Source: Euborellia annulipes
Taxonomy: Eukaryota; Arthropoda; Insecta; Dermaptera; Anisolabididae
Assembly (NCBI GenBank): GCA_023213315.1
Contig: JAKCPI010011604.1
Coordinates: 1-64,000 of the forward strand
Direction: 5' to 3'
Length of the DNA stretch: 64,000 nucleotides
The notes beneath the pieces are model-generated. The model ran no database searches and was not told the origin of the DNA. It saw nothing but the letters and a program-made list of their open reading frames with translations. The position numbers were made by a program, and so were the translations under genes. Positions within the stretch are counted from its first letter, which is position 1. Each line of letters opens with the position of its first letter. This document shows positions 20,841-30,781 of the stretch, one piece after another.

Positions 20841-21290
20841 ATAATTCGCTAATGTCTGTACGTCTGTCAACTTCTCGTTGAAATTTAGAAACGAAATTTT
20901 GCATTCTTAGAGGACGTAATGGAGAGTCCAGGAAAAATACTCGGGTTCAGAAATTCCTATAACTTTTTGAGTTAATAATTCCTAAAGTTACGATTTCTCC
21001 CATAGGAAAGGTAAATAGAAAAATCATAGTGTGGTTTTATGAAACCACGATGCAAGTGAAACTTTATTCGGATCGTAGAGGTTTAACTTAAAATTTTCAG
21101 AAAATTATTCAATTAAGGGTGTTACTTGTAACGCGACATGCTGATAGAGAAGCCAAAAATTTTGAGAGGATATAATAAAAGTTTCACTTTAAAAATATTT
21201 ATGTATTCTTTGCATTTATGTATTCTATTATTGTTAACAAATCCTCAAGCAGGCACTGGATTGGAATAGTAATCATAATAATAATAATCT
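20840..21290 (+). mobile_element. Family K copy interrupted by family X
   Basis: K body from GCTAATGTCTGTACGTCTGT to GCAGGCACTGGATTGGAATA, with an insertion at about 21029-21190 that splits the GAAAAAT/AAATATTTATG block. Confidence 0.55.
21029..21190 (+). mobile_element. Family X, short copy
   Basis: It begins with a GTGTGGTTTTATGAAACCAC hairpin, then GCAAGTGAAACTTT, and ends AAAAGTTTCACTTTA (inverted relative to GTGAAAC at the left). Longer copy at 29785-30365. Confidence 0.6.
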
Positions 21291-21305
21291 CTTTTGGTAT
21301 CTAAA

Positions 21306-21560
21306 TGGCCCTCGAGGCTTGGTGTAGGGGTTAGCGTGTTAACCTCGTATACCAAAAGTCGCGGGTTCGGACCCCAGGCAGTCCGATGATTTTATTTAAT
21401 CCATTTGGATACCAAATGGCTTAAATAAGAAAGCCTGGACCCCCAATATATGTATATTAATCAACAAGGGATATCGTAAGTCTTATTATGACCTGAGTTG
21501 CCGAAAAAACTGTGTGAGTGTGAGTGTGAATGAGAAAAAAGTGTGAGTGTTAAAAAAAAA
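21306..21560 (+). mobile_element. tRNA-derived SINE
   Basis: Head CTCGAGGCTTGGTGTAGGGG with A box TGGTGTAGGGG, box-B-like motif, palindrome and tail; the poly(A) is only 9 bases. A GC-rich Helentron-like tail (GGGGGTCCAGGGGGG) follows at 21563-21620. Confidence 0.85.
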
Positions 21561-22164
21561 GGCGAAAAACCGCCGCAAGCGCACCCTAGCCAGCTGGAGG
21601 GGGGTCCAGGGGGGGACGAAGGTTAGTTCTATATTATATTGAATATCAACAGGGTCTAAATGGCAACAAATTGCCAATAAAAAATCAGTGGACAACTAAA
21701 AAAAAAAAAAAAAAAAATTTTTTCTTTTAAATAATAAGTCAACGTCTATTAATGAGAAGCGGAAGTGGTGCTCTGCCTCATTTCAAGTTCATACAGGAAA
21801 TATCATAAGCTATCTCTCCTCAAGTATTAAAATACCTAATCATCATTTTGAATAATCTCTCCTAGAGTGTATATGTAGCTATAAAATTTTTTTAAATATT
21901 GTCTCTTAAAAATAATTATAATCCATATATTATACACCGGACATGAGTGATGAGGATTCTAATGAAGTGGCCAAGAAAGAGGACTTCGGACTGAACGAAC
22001 ATCATGCACAAATAGTATAAGGGCCGATTGTTTCGGGTCTTTTCACATCTAGTTAAATTAATCATATGATTAAATAAGAATCCAGTTCACTATAAGAAAA
22101 CATTTTATTATAAAAATATGAAGAAAAAACAAGGATTGAAAAAAACAATGAAGGTAGAATAAAT

Positions 22165-22330
22165 AACAATTTATATGTAGAAAAATTTATTTAATGGCCT
22201 AAATTGAAATTTAATATATATGACGAATTATAAAAAAATAATTGTGAGATTTAATTATTCAATTTTTAAATTGATAAAATATAATTTTTTAAATAATTTA
22301 AAATGATTCAAATCTTCAATTACTAAATAA
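22165..22330 (+). repeat. Repeat Y, copy 1
   Basis: AAATTGAAATTTAATATATA..GTGAGATTTAATTATTCAAT..GATTCAAATCTTCAATTA is inverted at 46510-46650. No terminal structure is evident. Confidence 0.5.
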
Positions 22331-22373
22331 ATATTGTTCTCAGTTTTTAACATGCGTCTATTGATTTCCCATT

Positions 22374-22638
22374 TTCCAAGGGGCTTGGAGTAGTTGGTAG
22401 CGTGTCTACCTTCTATACCGAACGTCTCGGGTTCGGACCCCAGGCAGTCCGATAATTTTATTTAAGGCATTTGGATACCAAATGACTTAAATAAAAATGC
22501 CTGGACCCCCAATATGATATAATAATCATTAACGGATTATCGTTTAAAGTCTTAAATGGCCTAATTTGCCGAAAAGACTGTGTGAATGGGAGTGTGAATG
22601 AGAAAAAAGTGTGAATGTTTAAAAAAAAAAAAAAAAAG
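22374..22638 (+). mobile_element. tRNA-derived SINE, full length
   Basis: Head GGGGCTTGGAGTAGTTGGTA, GGTTCGGACCCC, TTTAAGGCATTTGG palindrome with one unpaired base, TTGCCGAAAAGACTGTGTGA and a poly(A) of ~18. Confidence 0.87.
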
Positions 22639-22639
22639 A

Positions 22640-22760
22640 TTAAAAACGCGATTTTAATACCCTTTATTGAATAATTTTCTGAAAATTTTCAGTTAAACGC
22701 CTACTATTCGAAAAAAAAAGTTTCACTTGCATCGTGCTTTCATAAAACCACACAATTCTT
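22640..22760 (-). mobile_element. Family X fragment
   Basis: Minus-strand match to 29785-29900: the GTGTGGTTTTATGAAAGCAC hairpin and GATGCAAGTGAAACTTT. Confidence 0.55.
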
Positions 22761-22870
22761 TTTTTTTTTTTGGAGGGAGGGGGGCGTAGATTTGAAGGAA
22801 CTCTTTGAAATGTGAAATTTTAGGGAAGAAAAAAAAAGAATTTTATCCATTTACTATATTTATTCTTACG

Positions 22871-23304
22871 CAAGGGCGGATCGAGAGGTGTTTCTCGGGG
22901 GGGGGATGGTGTGACTGTCGTCGCACAGCACCAGGGGCGTATATAGAAATTTTTTTCGGGGGGGGGGCCTGTTCTCAAAAATTTTGTTTTTCGCGGAACC
23001 AAAATTTTGATTTTGCGGAACCAAAAATTTTTCCCGTCCGTTAAAATATTTTACCTTTTTTTTTTAGAGAGGCTAAATTTTTTTTACCCGCGGAACAAAA
23101 AATTTTTACATGTGCCGTTCGAGGAAAATTTCACTCTTTTACGGAACCTGGTATTTTCGTGAGGATATAAATACAAATGTAATTTTTTTGTATTGGTTTT
23201 TTAAATTCTACGTTCAAAATTTATTTTTTTGCGAGAAAAAAAAAATATTTTTTCAAATCTCAGGGGGGTAATTACTCCCTTTACCCCCCCTTGTTCCGCC
23301 CTTG
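22871..23304. mobile_element. hAT-like element with perfect 8-bp duplication
   Basis: Termini CAAGGGCGGA and TCCGCCCTTG are inverted; G-rich (left) and C-rich (right) runs follow. The flanks are identical: TTCTTACG at 22863-22870 and 23305-23312. An H hairpin fragment (GGTGTGACTGTCGTCGCACA) and a CAGGGGCGTATA motif lie inside, so it may hold a further insertion. No transposase. Confidence 0.8.
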
Positions 23305-23382
23305 TTCTTACGAGTGTTAGTAAAAAAATCCATGAACTTGATTCAATTTGAACCATGTAAATTTATGTATGTACAGCAGGTA

Positions 23383-23562
23383 TTAGAGTCTTTTCCAAAC
23401 TGTCCTGTTCTCTTGGGGCGCCGTGAAAATTTTCCTATACAAAATATATTAATTTTTTGCTATTAGTCGAAAAATTAAATGAAAAGAGGGAGGGGGGGCG
23501 ATCGGTGTTAGACAACCTTTTGAAAGGGGCGATGGGTCAAAAAAGGTTGGGAACCACTGATC
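23383..23562. mobile_element. hAT-type MITE fragment
   Basis: The right end GGTTGGGAACCACTG is the classical terminus of CAGTGGTTCCCAACC elements; the left end (TTCCAAACTGTCCTG) is decayed. GGGGCGCCGTGAAAATTTTC is inside. A better copy of this type is at 61773-62058. Confidence 0.6.
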
Positions 23563-23828
23563 TATATGATTTGTTGTTAGGGATCTGGTATCGAAAAAAA
23601 AAAAAACTATCGATACTTGTAGAGCCTACTTGAATACCAGAAAGTATCGGAAGAAAAGTATCGATACCACCAAGTATCGAGTATTTTTTCAAATATTAGT
23701 ATTTTTTTTACTTTCTCTTACTTTATATTTCTTTTTTTTTTTAAGTCTTTTCGGCATTTTTGGCTCCTGACGTAGATCAAGTGTTAAAAAAAAAAAAAAA
23801 AATTAAATTAGTAATTTAATATTATTAT

Positions 23829-24119
23829 TAGGAACCGACCGAATATTCGGTTTCAGTTACGGTTTCGGCCAGTTTCGGCCAAAAATCATGGTTTCGGCCA
23901 AAAAATAGCCGAAACTTTCGGCCGGTTGAGACCTGATTCTGAAAAGATGGGATGAGACTCGCATGCAAAAAAAAAAAAATGATTTGCACTTGAGGGAGAA
24001 AAATTTCAAAAAAAAAAAAAAAAAAAAAGGTAAATTGATATGAATTTTTTATAGGAAATACAAGTTTCGGTTTCGGCCGAAAGTAAGATTGAGGCCGAAT
24101 ATTTCGGTTTCGGACCCTA
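23829..24119. mobile_element. Family Z hAT-like element, copy 1
   Basis: TAGGAACCGACCGAATATTC at the left, ATTTCGGTTTCGGACCCTA at the right, flanked by ATTATTAT on both sides. The body is rich in TTTCGGCCGAAA units plus poly(A) stretches. Non-coding. Confidence 0.82.
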
Positions 24120-24367
24120 ATTATTATATTAGAGGGTTTTTTTTTTTTTTTTTTTAAAGTATCTTAATTCTATTCTTGGATATTCTATTAGAAAAGAAAG
24201 CGGGAGAAAAAAAAATATTGAAGAGTATGAAATATTCTTTACAAATCGTAATTAAGAAAATATTTGTGTAACGTTTAAATGTCCTAAGACAGCGCGGTTC
24301 CCAACCCGTGGGCCGCGGACTGATTGGAACTGGGCCGCGGACGTCTAAGAAAAGATAAAAATTAGCT

Positions 24368-24866
24368 ATCTTCTTTCTTTATATATATAATTCTTCTGTA
24401 CGTGTGTATGTGACTGAACTCCTCCTAAACGACTGAACCAATTATGATGAAATTTTCTGTGTATGTTTGTGAGAGTCCCGGACAGGTTTTGTTTCACAAA
24501 TAACAATAAGTTAATGAGTAATTAACCGTTAAAATAAGAAAAAAATAAAAATTAGGAGAAAGGGTTGCCATGGTAACAAAAATAAATAAATATTTACCCA
24601 TGTTTACGATTTTTTATTTATTTACATTTTGAATTCTAAAATATCGGCGTTAATTTTTTGTTTGTGTACCGGGAGAGTCCCGGAAAGGATATGATTCACA
24701 AAAAATCTTAAGTTCATAAATAATCAACCGTTAAAATAAACTCTATATATAAAAATGAAAAGAGAAAATGTATGTACCGATATCTACATAAGTAGGTGAG
24801 CAAGGGGGTCCAGGGGGCGCAGCCCCCTGGCTAGACGGAGCCTTCGGCGGGGCTTTCCGTCTAGTA
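24368..24866 (+). mobile_element. Helitron/Helentron-like non-autonomous element
   Basis: The 3' end has a GC hairpin (CTAGACGGA..TCCGTCTAG) finishing exactly in CTAG, followed by T. Upstream lies a second GC palindrome (GGGGGCGCAGCCCCC). The 5' side begins near TCTTCTTTCTTTATATATAT and carries GTACGTGTGTATGTGACTGA, CTGAACCAATTATGATGAAA and GAGAGTCCCGG repeated twice. CTRR ends with a hairpin are the Helitron hallmark; a hairpin at the very end suggests the Helitron2/Helentron type. No Rep/helicase. Confidence 0.55.
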
Positions 24867-24881
24867 TTTATATAAAATTAT

Positions 24882-25237
24882 TAGGGTCCGACCGAAGCAA
24901 GATTTTCAGCCGAAACCATAACTGAAACCGAAATTTGAATTTCCTATAACAAAATTCATATCATTTTTACCTTTTTTTTTTTTTTTTATAACTTTTCCCC
25001 AGCAAAACGAAATTTTTTCCGGGCTGAAAATTTTTTTCCCTCTCGTGGAAATTATTACCTTTTTTTTTTTGGGAAGGCTAAATTTTTTCCCGCCCTTTTT
25101 TCGCTTGGAGGAAAATTTTTCTCTCCTTCATTTGACGTTTTATTTGTGAGCGAGTCTCATCCCATCTTTTCAAACTCAGGTTTCGGCTAGTTTTTGGCCG
25201 AAACTGTAACCGAAACCGATAATTCGGTCGGTTCCTA
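24882..25237. mobile_element. Family Z hAT-like element, copy 2
   Basis: TAGGGTCCGACCGAAG at the left, TTCGGTCGGTTCCTA at the right; perfect 8-bp flanks AAAATTAT (24874-24881, 25238-25245). It directly follows the CTAG end of the Helitron-like element. Confidence 0.88.
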
Positions 25238-25739
25238 AAAATTATATATGGTATATACACTGGACCACAGAGTTTTTTTTTTTTTTTTTTTTTACGGAAA
25301 AAGTGGGCCGCACATCAAAAAAGGTTGGGAACCAATGGCCTAAGATATCGAAAAGACTTAAAAAAAAAGACAAATTTGAATGAGTATTTTCATTCGATAC
25401 CGGCAATCAAGTACTCATATGAGTAAAGTATCGAAAGAAAAGTATCGAGTAAAAAAAGTACTAGTATCGAAACAAAAGTATCGATACTGTTTTCGTGTCC
25501 CTATTTGTTATCTCTCGGATAAGCCTGCAAATGCCATCCTTGCGCTCTACCCAATTACCCTAATGTCAGCTTGGTAACTTAAATGAATGATTCCAGCATT
25601 AAAGTCACTTCCTCTCTCTTATTATTTTTATTTTTTATTTTTTATAAAAATAAAAATTTCTCAAAAGAAAAAAGAGACCAAAAAAAGTGGTTGAATTTTT
25701 TGTTGTTGTTTCGAATTCTTACGGTATGGAATCTTTTTC

Positions 25740-26000
25740 GCTCTCCCGTTGAATGAGCAAGGTCATTGGCCTGCCCTGAGCAGGTTGCCTTTGCCTTTCT
25801 TGCTCCCAGCCTCAGCCAACGCCAGAGAGAGAGCCTGCCTCTCTCTCTCTCTCTCTTCTCTGCTTCTGCCCTTCCTTCCACTAGCCCACGAATATTTTCT
25901 ACCTGCATCGACCCTTTGAAGGGTCTGGTCTCTTTTAATTATTTTTTTTTTCCCTTCCCCCGGCAACAGACACAAACAGAGTGTGGCATAAGGGCCAAGG
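25740..26000. other. GC/CT-rich island, possible promoter or UTR
   Basis: GCCTGCCCTGAGCAGG palindrome-like start, a CAGAGAGAGAGCC/CTCTCTCTCTC tract and CTTTGAAGGGTCTGG. Local GC content clearly exceeds that of the surroundings. Open frames on both strands follow the composition and show no domain. Confidence 0.3.
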
Positions 26001-26227
26001 TTAAATTGACAAAATTAATACAAGTTTACAAAATACACTATGACGTCATTTGGATACAGGAGTTAAAAGAAGAGAGAGGAGAAAAGTAATGATAGTAGTT
26101 AAAAAAAAAAAAAAAAAAATATTTAAATGTTTTGATTATGGCTGTTGCCAAGATTTTGCTGCAAAAATATTATGCCAGGATTCTCTATTAATATTTCCGA
26201 ATTGGCAAAAACGGGCACTAAATGATA

Positions 26228-27472
26228 AAAATCTGGTGTGACTGGTCGCATTGACACAACTTCTCTTACCTTCGGTAATCGAAAGTTGTGTTCTGAGCTT
26301 GTCACGCCAGATATTTTGTGTCGACATATATTTAGTAGGAATCGACCGAATATTCGGTTTCGGTTTCGGCCAAAAACCCTGGTTTCGGCCTTAGTTTCGG
26401 TTTCGGCCAAAAAGTAGCCGAAACCAGAGTCTGAAAAAAATGGGATGAGGCTCGCATGCAAAAAAAAAAAAAAAAAAAAGGTCAAATGATTTGCACTTGA
26501 GGGAGAAAAAAATTTTAGTCTCCCTAAAAAAAAGGTAAAATGATTTTCACGGAAAGGAAAAAAATGAAAAAAAAAAAGGTAAAATGAAAAAAAAATTTTT
26601 ATAGAATACAAGTTTCGGTTTCGGCCGAAACTAAGGTTGACCGAATATTCGGTTTCGGTTTCGGCTGAAAATCTTGTTTCGGCCGGACCCTAATATTTAG
26701 TTTCCGCCGATATATTAGAATTCAAGATGTAAAATTTATAAACATGGGAAAGTATTTATATTTTGTAACCATGGCTCCTACCTATCTCTCCTATGAAGTA
26801 CAAGTGGTCTTCAAACAATTTTGAGAGCAAAATGAGAATATACCTTTTGTAGAGTATCTAAAAAATACATTGATTTTTTTTTTTTAAATCAAATTTGTTT
26901 TTTGCGATGGGGTCTGGGGGGGGGGGGGTATATAAAGTTTTTGGCAAATCGGCCCCTGAAATCTCCTTTTTTTGCTATTCTGAGACGTGAAAAATATTAT
27001 CAAATTTGGATGGCGCTGAACTACGAATGCTTCCACATCAGTAAAGTGTACTTCAAACGATTTACACGAATATACTTTTTAAAGAGCATCTAAAAAAAAG
27101 TTGATTTATGAATTTTAAACAAAATCCTTGGAGCGAATTTTGAGAAAATCGAAAAAAAAAACTGAAAAAGCACATCAATAAAGTACTAGTACCTTTTGTC
27201 CGATTTTGTTTAGAAGCTTATTTTCTACCCTTGGGAGGATGCCTAAATTAAATATAAAATTTCAACCTCGTAGCCCTTTTAGTTCCTGAGATATTTCGTT
27301 CACAGACACACACACCCACAGACAGACCATGTCGCGAAAACCACTTTTTTGGATTCCGGGGACCTCAAAACGTGAAGATCCATCAAAATCTCGACATCGA
27401 ATTTTGGACATGAAAACCAATACTTTCTCTCTATATATATTAACATATATATAGAGGTAAGAGAAAGTAAAA
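26228..27472 (-). repeat. Family H, long copy with nested Z element
   Basis: The CACACCAG hairpin is at 26230-26312 and the TATATA hairpin at 27422-27470. A Z element splits it at 26336-26692, and about 190 bp at 26880-27075 (G-rich run, GATGGCGCTGAACTACG) are extra relative to other copies. Confidence 0.82.
26336..26692. mobile_element. Family Z hAT-like element, copy 3
   Basis: TAGGAATCGACCGAATATTC to CGGCCGGACCCTA, with perfect 8-bp flanks ATATTTAG (26328-26335, 26693-26700). Removing one copy of the duplication plus the insert restores the usual H sequence ACATATATTTAGTTTCC. Confidence 0.93.
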
Positions 27473-28076
27473 AAAAAATTAATAAGTATTATAAGGGGTT
27501 AATAAATTACAAATTTATACACTATCACTTAAATTCCATTAAATATTTTCATATAGTAGATAACAGGTTGTGCGGCGCGGAATAAAATTTCCCAAATTGG
27601 GCAGGCTTTCAGTTCATATTAGTAAAATCCGGTCATTTCTCAGATCCGGACGCCAAAGCAAACAAGTGTTTCAAGAACGGACGAATGATAACCCTATAGA
27701 TAACTAGTATCTTTAGCCCTCGGGGCTTGGTGTAGAGGTTAGCTTGCTAACCTCGTATACCAAAAGTCGCGCGTTCGGACCCCAGGCATTCTTATTTAAG
27801 CCATTTGGATACCAAATGGCTTAAATAAGAATGCCTGGACCCCAATATGTATATTAATCAATAACGGATATCGTAAATGTCTTATATGGTCTGACAAGGG
27901 GAGTGCATAGCCTTGATAACACCGATTTGAACGAAAATTTTTTTATCTGTAGTACTTGATGAAAATCGAATTCTGTTAAAGCGAGAGAACGCGCTTCTCA
28001 ACGGTTCGTCTAAAAAAAAAAAATGTTAAAGATTTTGTCTGCATGCCTTAAGCCGTTACTAACAATAACATTTACA

Positions 28077-28152
28077 AAGGTCGCGATGGCTAGATCGGTA
28101 GGGCGCATTCTTTGTAAACAAAAAATCCCGAGTTCGAATCTCGCCTTGTGCA
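28077..28152 (+). repeat. tRNA-like block, left arm
   Basis: GATGGCTAGATCGGTAGGGC resembles a D-arm with A box, and GAGTTCGAATCTCGCC is a good T-arm (GTTCGAATC). The expected partner for the 3' acceptor strand CTTGTGC is not at the 5' end, so this is tRNA-derived, not a functional tRNA. Confidence 0.65.
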
Positions 28153-28526
28153 AATATTTTTTTTTTTTTTTTTGTTTCAGAATATTTTTTAATATTAATA
28201 AATAATAAAAAGTTTTTTTTTTTTTTTTAATTATTGGCATTTAATTTTCAATATGTTCCATATATTTAAAGAAAATTTGAATTCTTTCTGTCAAAAATAT
28301 AATATAAGGAAATATTTAATATTATACTAAAAATATATTACTATTAATTGGACACATAAATAAATTTATAATAATATTTGTTTTAAACAGTTGGGTGGTT
28401 CATTTTCCGAACTTTGAACATGTTACGACAATATTTTCAGCTTCATTTATTGCTATTAACTCTTCATTGGGGATTAATTGCAATCATTTGCAGAGTGTAA
28501 TGGTACACAAAAAAAAAAAAAAAAAA

Positions 28527-28605
28527 ATGTTGCACAAGGCGAGATTCGAACTCGGGATTTTTTGTTTACAAAGAATGCGCCCTACCGATCTAGCCATCGC
28601 GACCT
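28527..28605 (-). repeat. tRNA-like block, right arm
   Basis: Inverted, almost identical copy of 28077-28152. Confidence 0.65.
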
Positions 28606-28872
28606 TTGTAAATGTTATTGTTAGTAACGGCTTAAGGCATGCAGACAAAATCTTTAACATTTTTTTTTTTTTAGACGAACCGTTGAGAAGCGCGTTCTCT
28701 CGCTTTAACAGAATTCGTTTTTCATCAAGTACTACAGATAAAAAAATTTTCGTTCAAATCGGTGTTATCAAGGCTATGCACTCCCCTTGTGAGTTGCCGA
28801 AAAGACTGTGTGTATGTGTGTGTGAAGGAGAGTGTGAATGAGAAAAAAAAAAAAAAAAAACTAGTATCTTTA

Positions 28873-29780
28873 TGTCATGAATGTTTATAATTACAACCAC
28901 CTAATGTTACTCCATTACAGCAATAGACGACCGAAACGTCGCTATGAATTTGAATAAGATAAAGAAAAAAAAAACATACTAGTGCTTCATATGATATAAA
29001 ATATTTCTATTTATAAAGAAATAAAGTTTTCACTTCCATGATCAAATAAATAATCATGAGTTTAGGTTGATGTTTAAATACCTTTTAATGATTGCTTTTT
29101 TTTTTTTTCATAATTTGCAGATTCTTGGCACGAAATAACGATAACTCACCTAAAAAAAAGAGAGAGAAAAAAATAAATTAATAAAGTTTTTTTAGCAAGT
29201 AGATCGTTAATTTTCTATTTTTCATGGGGGGTGAGAGATCCTGAAGGATTTTAAGGATCAATCAATATTGTTTGTATTTTTTTTTGTTGAATATTTAGAA
29301 TGATTTGTTAGGCATAAATAAATTTTCTTTCTCCGGTTAGATTTATTAAAAAACAAAGTTCTCTTCTGAAAAATATTAGTTCGACCTTTTTATTTAACTT
29401 TGGTATCTCCTCTGGAATAATTTATTGTCTTTACTTTATAATAAAGTACATATTAAGAAGTAAATATGTCTGTAGAAAACATGTTATGCAAACATTTAAT
29501 GGAAAATTTTTCATGATTTAGGACACGAAAAATGAAAAAAATTTTGACAAAAGTCATTTTATATTAAATCTGAATCACCATTTGCCTCTTGTGCTAGGAG
29601 TCAATTTCCGGGTTAACTTCAAATAGGGACTGCTTCTAAAATGGCTACAGATGTGTTAAGACGTACAGTCGGCGCCACAAGTGTCTGATATGCAGTTGGC
29701 ATTGCATTTCTTTACCGAAAGACATGAGCCTATTGAAGATGATTTTATAGATGGATTAATTAATGAGGAAGTAAAAAAAA
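28873..29780. other. Mostly unique DNA; hammerhead half at 28926-28950
   Basis: GACGACCGAAACGTCGCTAT at 28927-28946 is the 3' half of a hammerhead-type core without its CUGANGA box. The rest is AT-rich with no recognised repeat or gene. Confidence 0.4.
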
Positions 29781-29784
29781 ACAA

Positions 29785-30365
29785 ACATTGTGTGGTTTTA
29801 ATGAAAGCACGATGCAAGTGAAACTTTTTTTTTCGGGTCGAAGGCGTTGAACTGAAAATTTTCAGAAAATTATTCAATTAAGGGTATTAAAATCGCGTTT
29901 TTTAGAAAAATTAAATCTCACAATTAATTTTTTATAATTTCATTTTAAATTTTATTAAAATCGAGAGAAAAATAAATTTTAGAGGGGGGAGGTCCCCCCT
30001 GGTAGTGCCTATAGAACTTTCTGAGGTCTGAAATACCATTTTTCAATTATTTACACCATAGAGAAGCGTCATTTTAAATTTTATTCAAATCGGGTGAGTG
30101 ATTTGTGAACCCCTGATAAGGGGGGTTCGCTACGCCTAATTTGATATAATGATATCCTAAAACCACCCCTGGATAATTTTCTACCCATTAAAAAAAAACA
30201 CCTTGAAAATCGGACCAGTAGTTTCGGAGTATATGCAAAGAAACCTGTTCGAGTCGTTGGTGACGTCACGACTTGTGACGTCTCGAAGTCACGACATGTA
30301 ACGCGACATGCTGATAGAAGAGCGAAAAAATTTGTGTCGATAAAAATAAAGTTTCACTTTAAAAA
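29785..30365 (+). mobile_element. Family X, long copy
   Basis: It starts with the GTGTGGTTTTAATGAAAGCAC hairpin and GATGCAAGTGAAACTTT, ends ATAAAGTTTCACTTT. Interior: a GAGGGGGGAGGTCCCCCCTG palindrome and repeated GTGACGTC/CACGAC motifs. Non-coding; superfamily unknown. Confidence 0.55.
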
Positions 30366-30454
30366 AAAAAATAGCAGCCTATTGTATATTGTATTTTTTT
30401 ATCTTTGAAGTTTTCTGTACAGTAGAGTAGAATAAAGAAACTTGTTTATATATT

Positions 30455-30780
30455 GTACAGTGAGAGACAATATTAAGTCCCAACGCGCATTGTTTTTATA
30501 AAAGAAAATGAATGTCTCTATTGAAAAATTTCGGGGGGCGCTTATATACACCCGGAGGAAAAAAAGGTTGCGGGGGGGGAGCCAAAATACGTTACGTCAC
30601 TGCTTTGTTTAATTATCGTGAACTCCATCTTGCGGATTTAGAAGAAGAACACCTTCAAATATTAAAATTAAAAACCGACTATCCATTTCGTGCAAAGATA
30701 AAAAAATTCTTAATTATTTAGAAAAAAATAAATATTGGACTTTAAATATTTAGAACTGTATAATCGGTGTCTTCACCTTC
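30455..30780. other. Unassigned stretch with a short open frame
   Basis: ACAGTGAGAGACAATATTAA at 30457 resembles a Tc1-type terminus. The plus-strand frame at 30512-30721 (69 codons, ending ..YPFRAKIKKFLII) has no domain I recognise. Non-coding is the default reading. Confidence 0.25.
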
Positions 30781-30781
30781 T

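Larger units (their letters stand above)
24290..25337. mobile_element. hAT element (GGTTCCCAACC type), nested
   Basis: Left CAGCGCGGTTCCCAACCCGT, right AAGGTTGGGAACCAATG. Flanks TCCTAAGA/GCCTAAGA (7 of 8) fall in a SINE-like TTAAATGGCCTAAG..CGAAAAGACTT context, so it entered a SINE fragment. Its interior holds a Helitron-like element and a Z copy. Confidence 0.75.
23578..25503. mobile_element. TAGGG-type hAT-like element hosting a nest
   Basis: Ends are TAGGGATCTGGTATCG and TATCGATACTG..GTCCCTA. Flanks are TTTGTTGT (23570-23577) and TTTGTTAT (25504-25511), 7 of 8 matching. Its own sequence (23578-23710, about 25370-25503) is made of repeated AAGTATCGATAC/AAAAGTATCG units. Nested inside are a Z element (23829-24119) and a hAT element (24290-25337) that itself holds Helitron-like and Z insertions. 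Confidence 0.75.
27895..28789. mobile_element. Foldback with tRNA-like arms, TGA target duplication
   Basis: Arms of ~275 bp start CAAGGGGAGTGCATAGCC and end in the exact complement; TGA flanks both sides (27892-27894, 28790-28792). Each arm holds a tRNA-like block and then a homopolymer run. The spacer (28166-28508) is AT-rich and non-coding. A detached end of the same family lies at 46666-46703. Termini and duplication resemble 7194-8011. Confidence 0.9.
27716..28858 (+). mobile_element. SINE split by a tRNA-bearing foldback
   Basis: Head GCCCTCGGGGCTTGGTGTAG at 27716, broken after TATATGGTCTGA (27894); it resumes at TGAGTTGCCGAAAAGACTG (28790) and ends in poly(A). The outer flanks are a perfect 14-bp duplication AACTAGTATCTTTA (27702-27715, 28859-28872). 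Inside, a CAGGCATTC jump removes part of the region after box B. Confidence 0.9.

Noticed and set aside
28077..28152. A functional tRNA gene
   Set aside because: Good T-arm and plausible D-arm, but the acceptor stem cannot pair and the anticodon stem is poor.
30512..30721. 69-codon frame ending KIKKFLII
   Set aside because: No recognisable family, starts in G-rich low-complexity DNA, no splice or promoter support.
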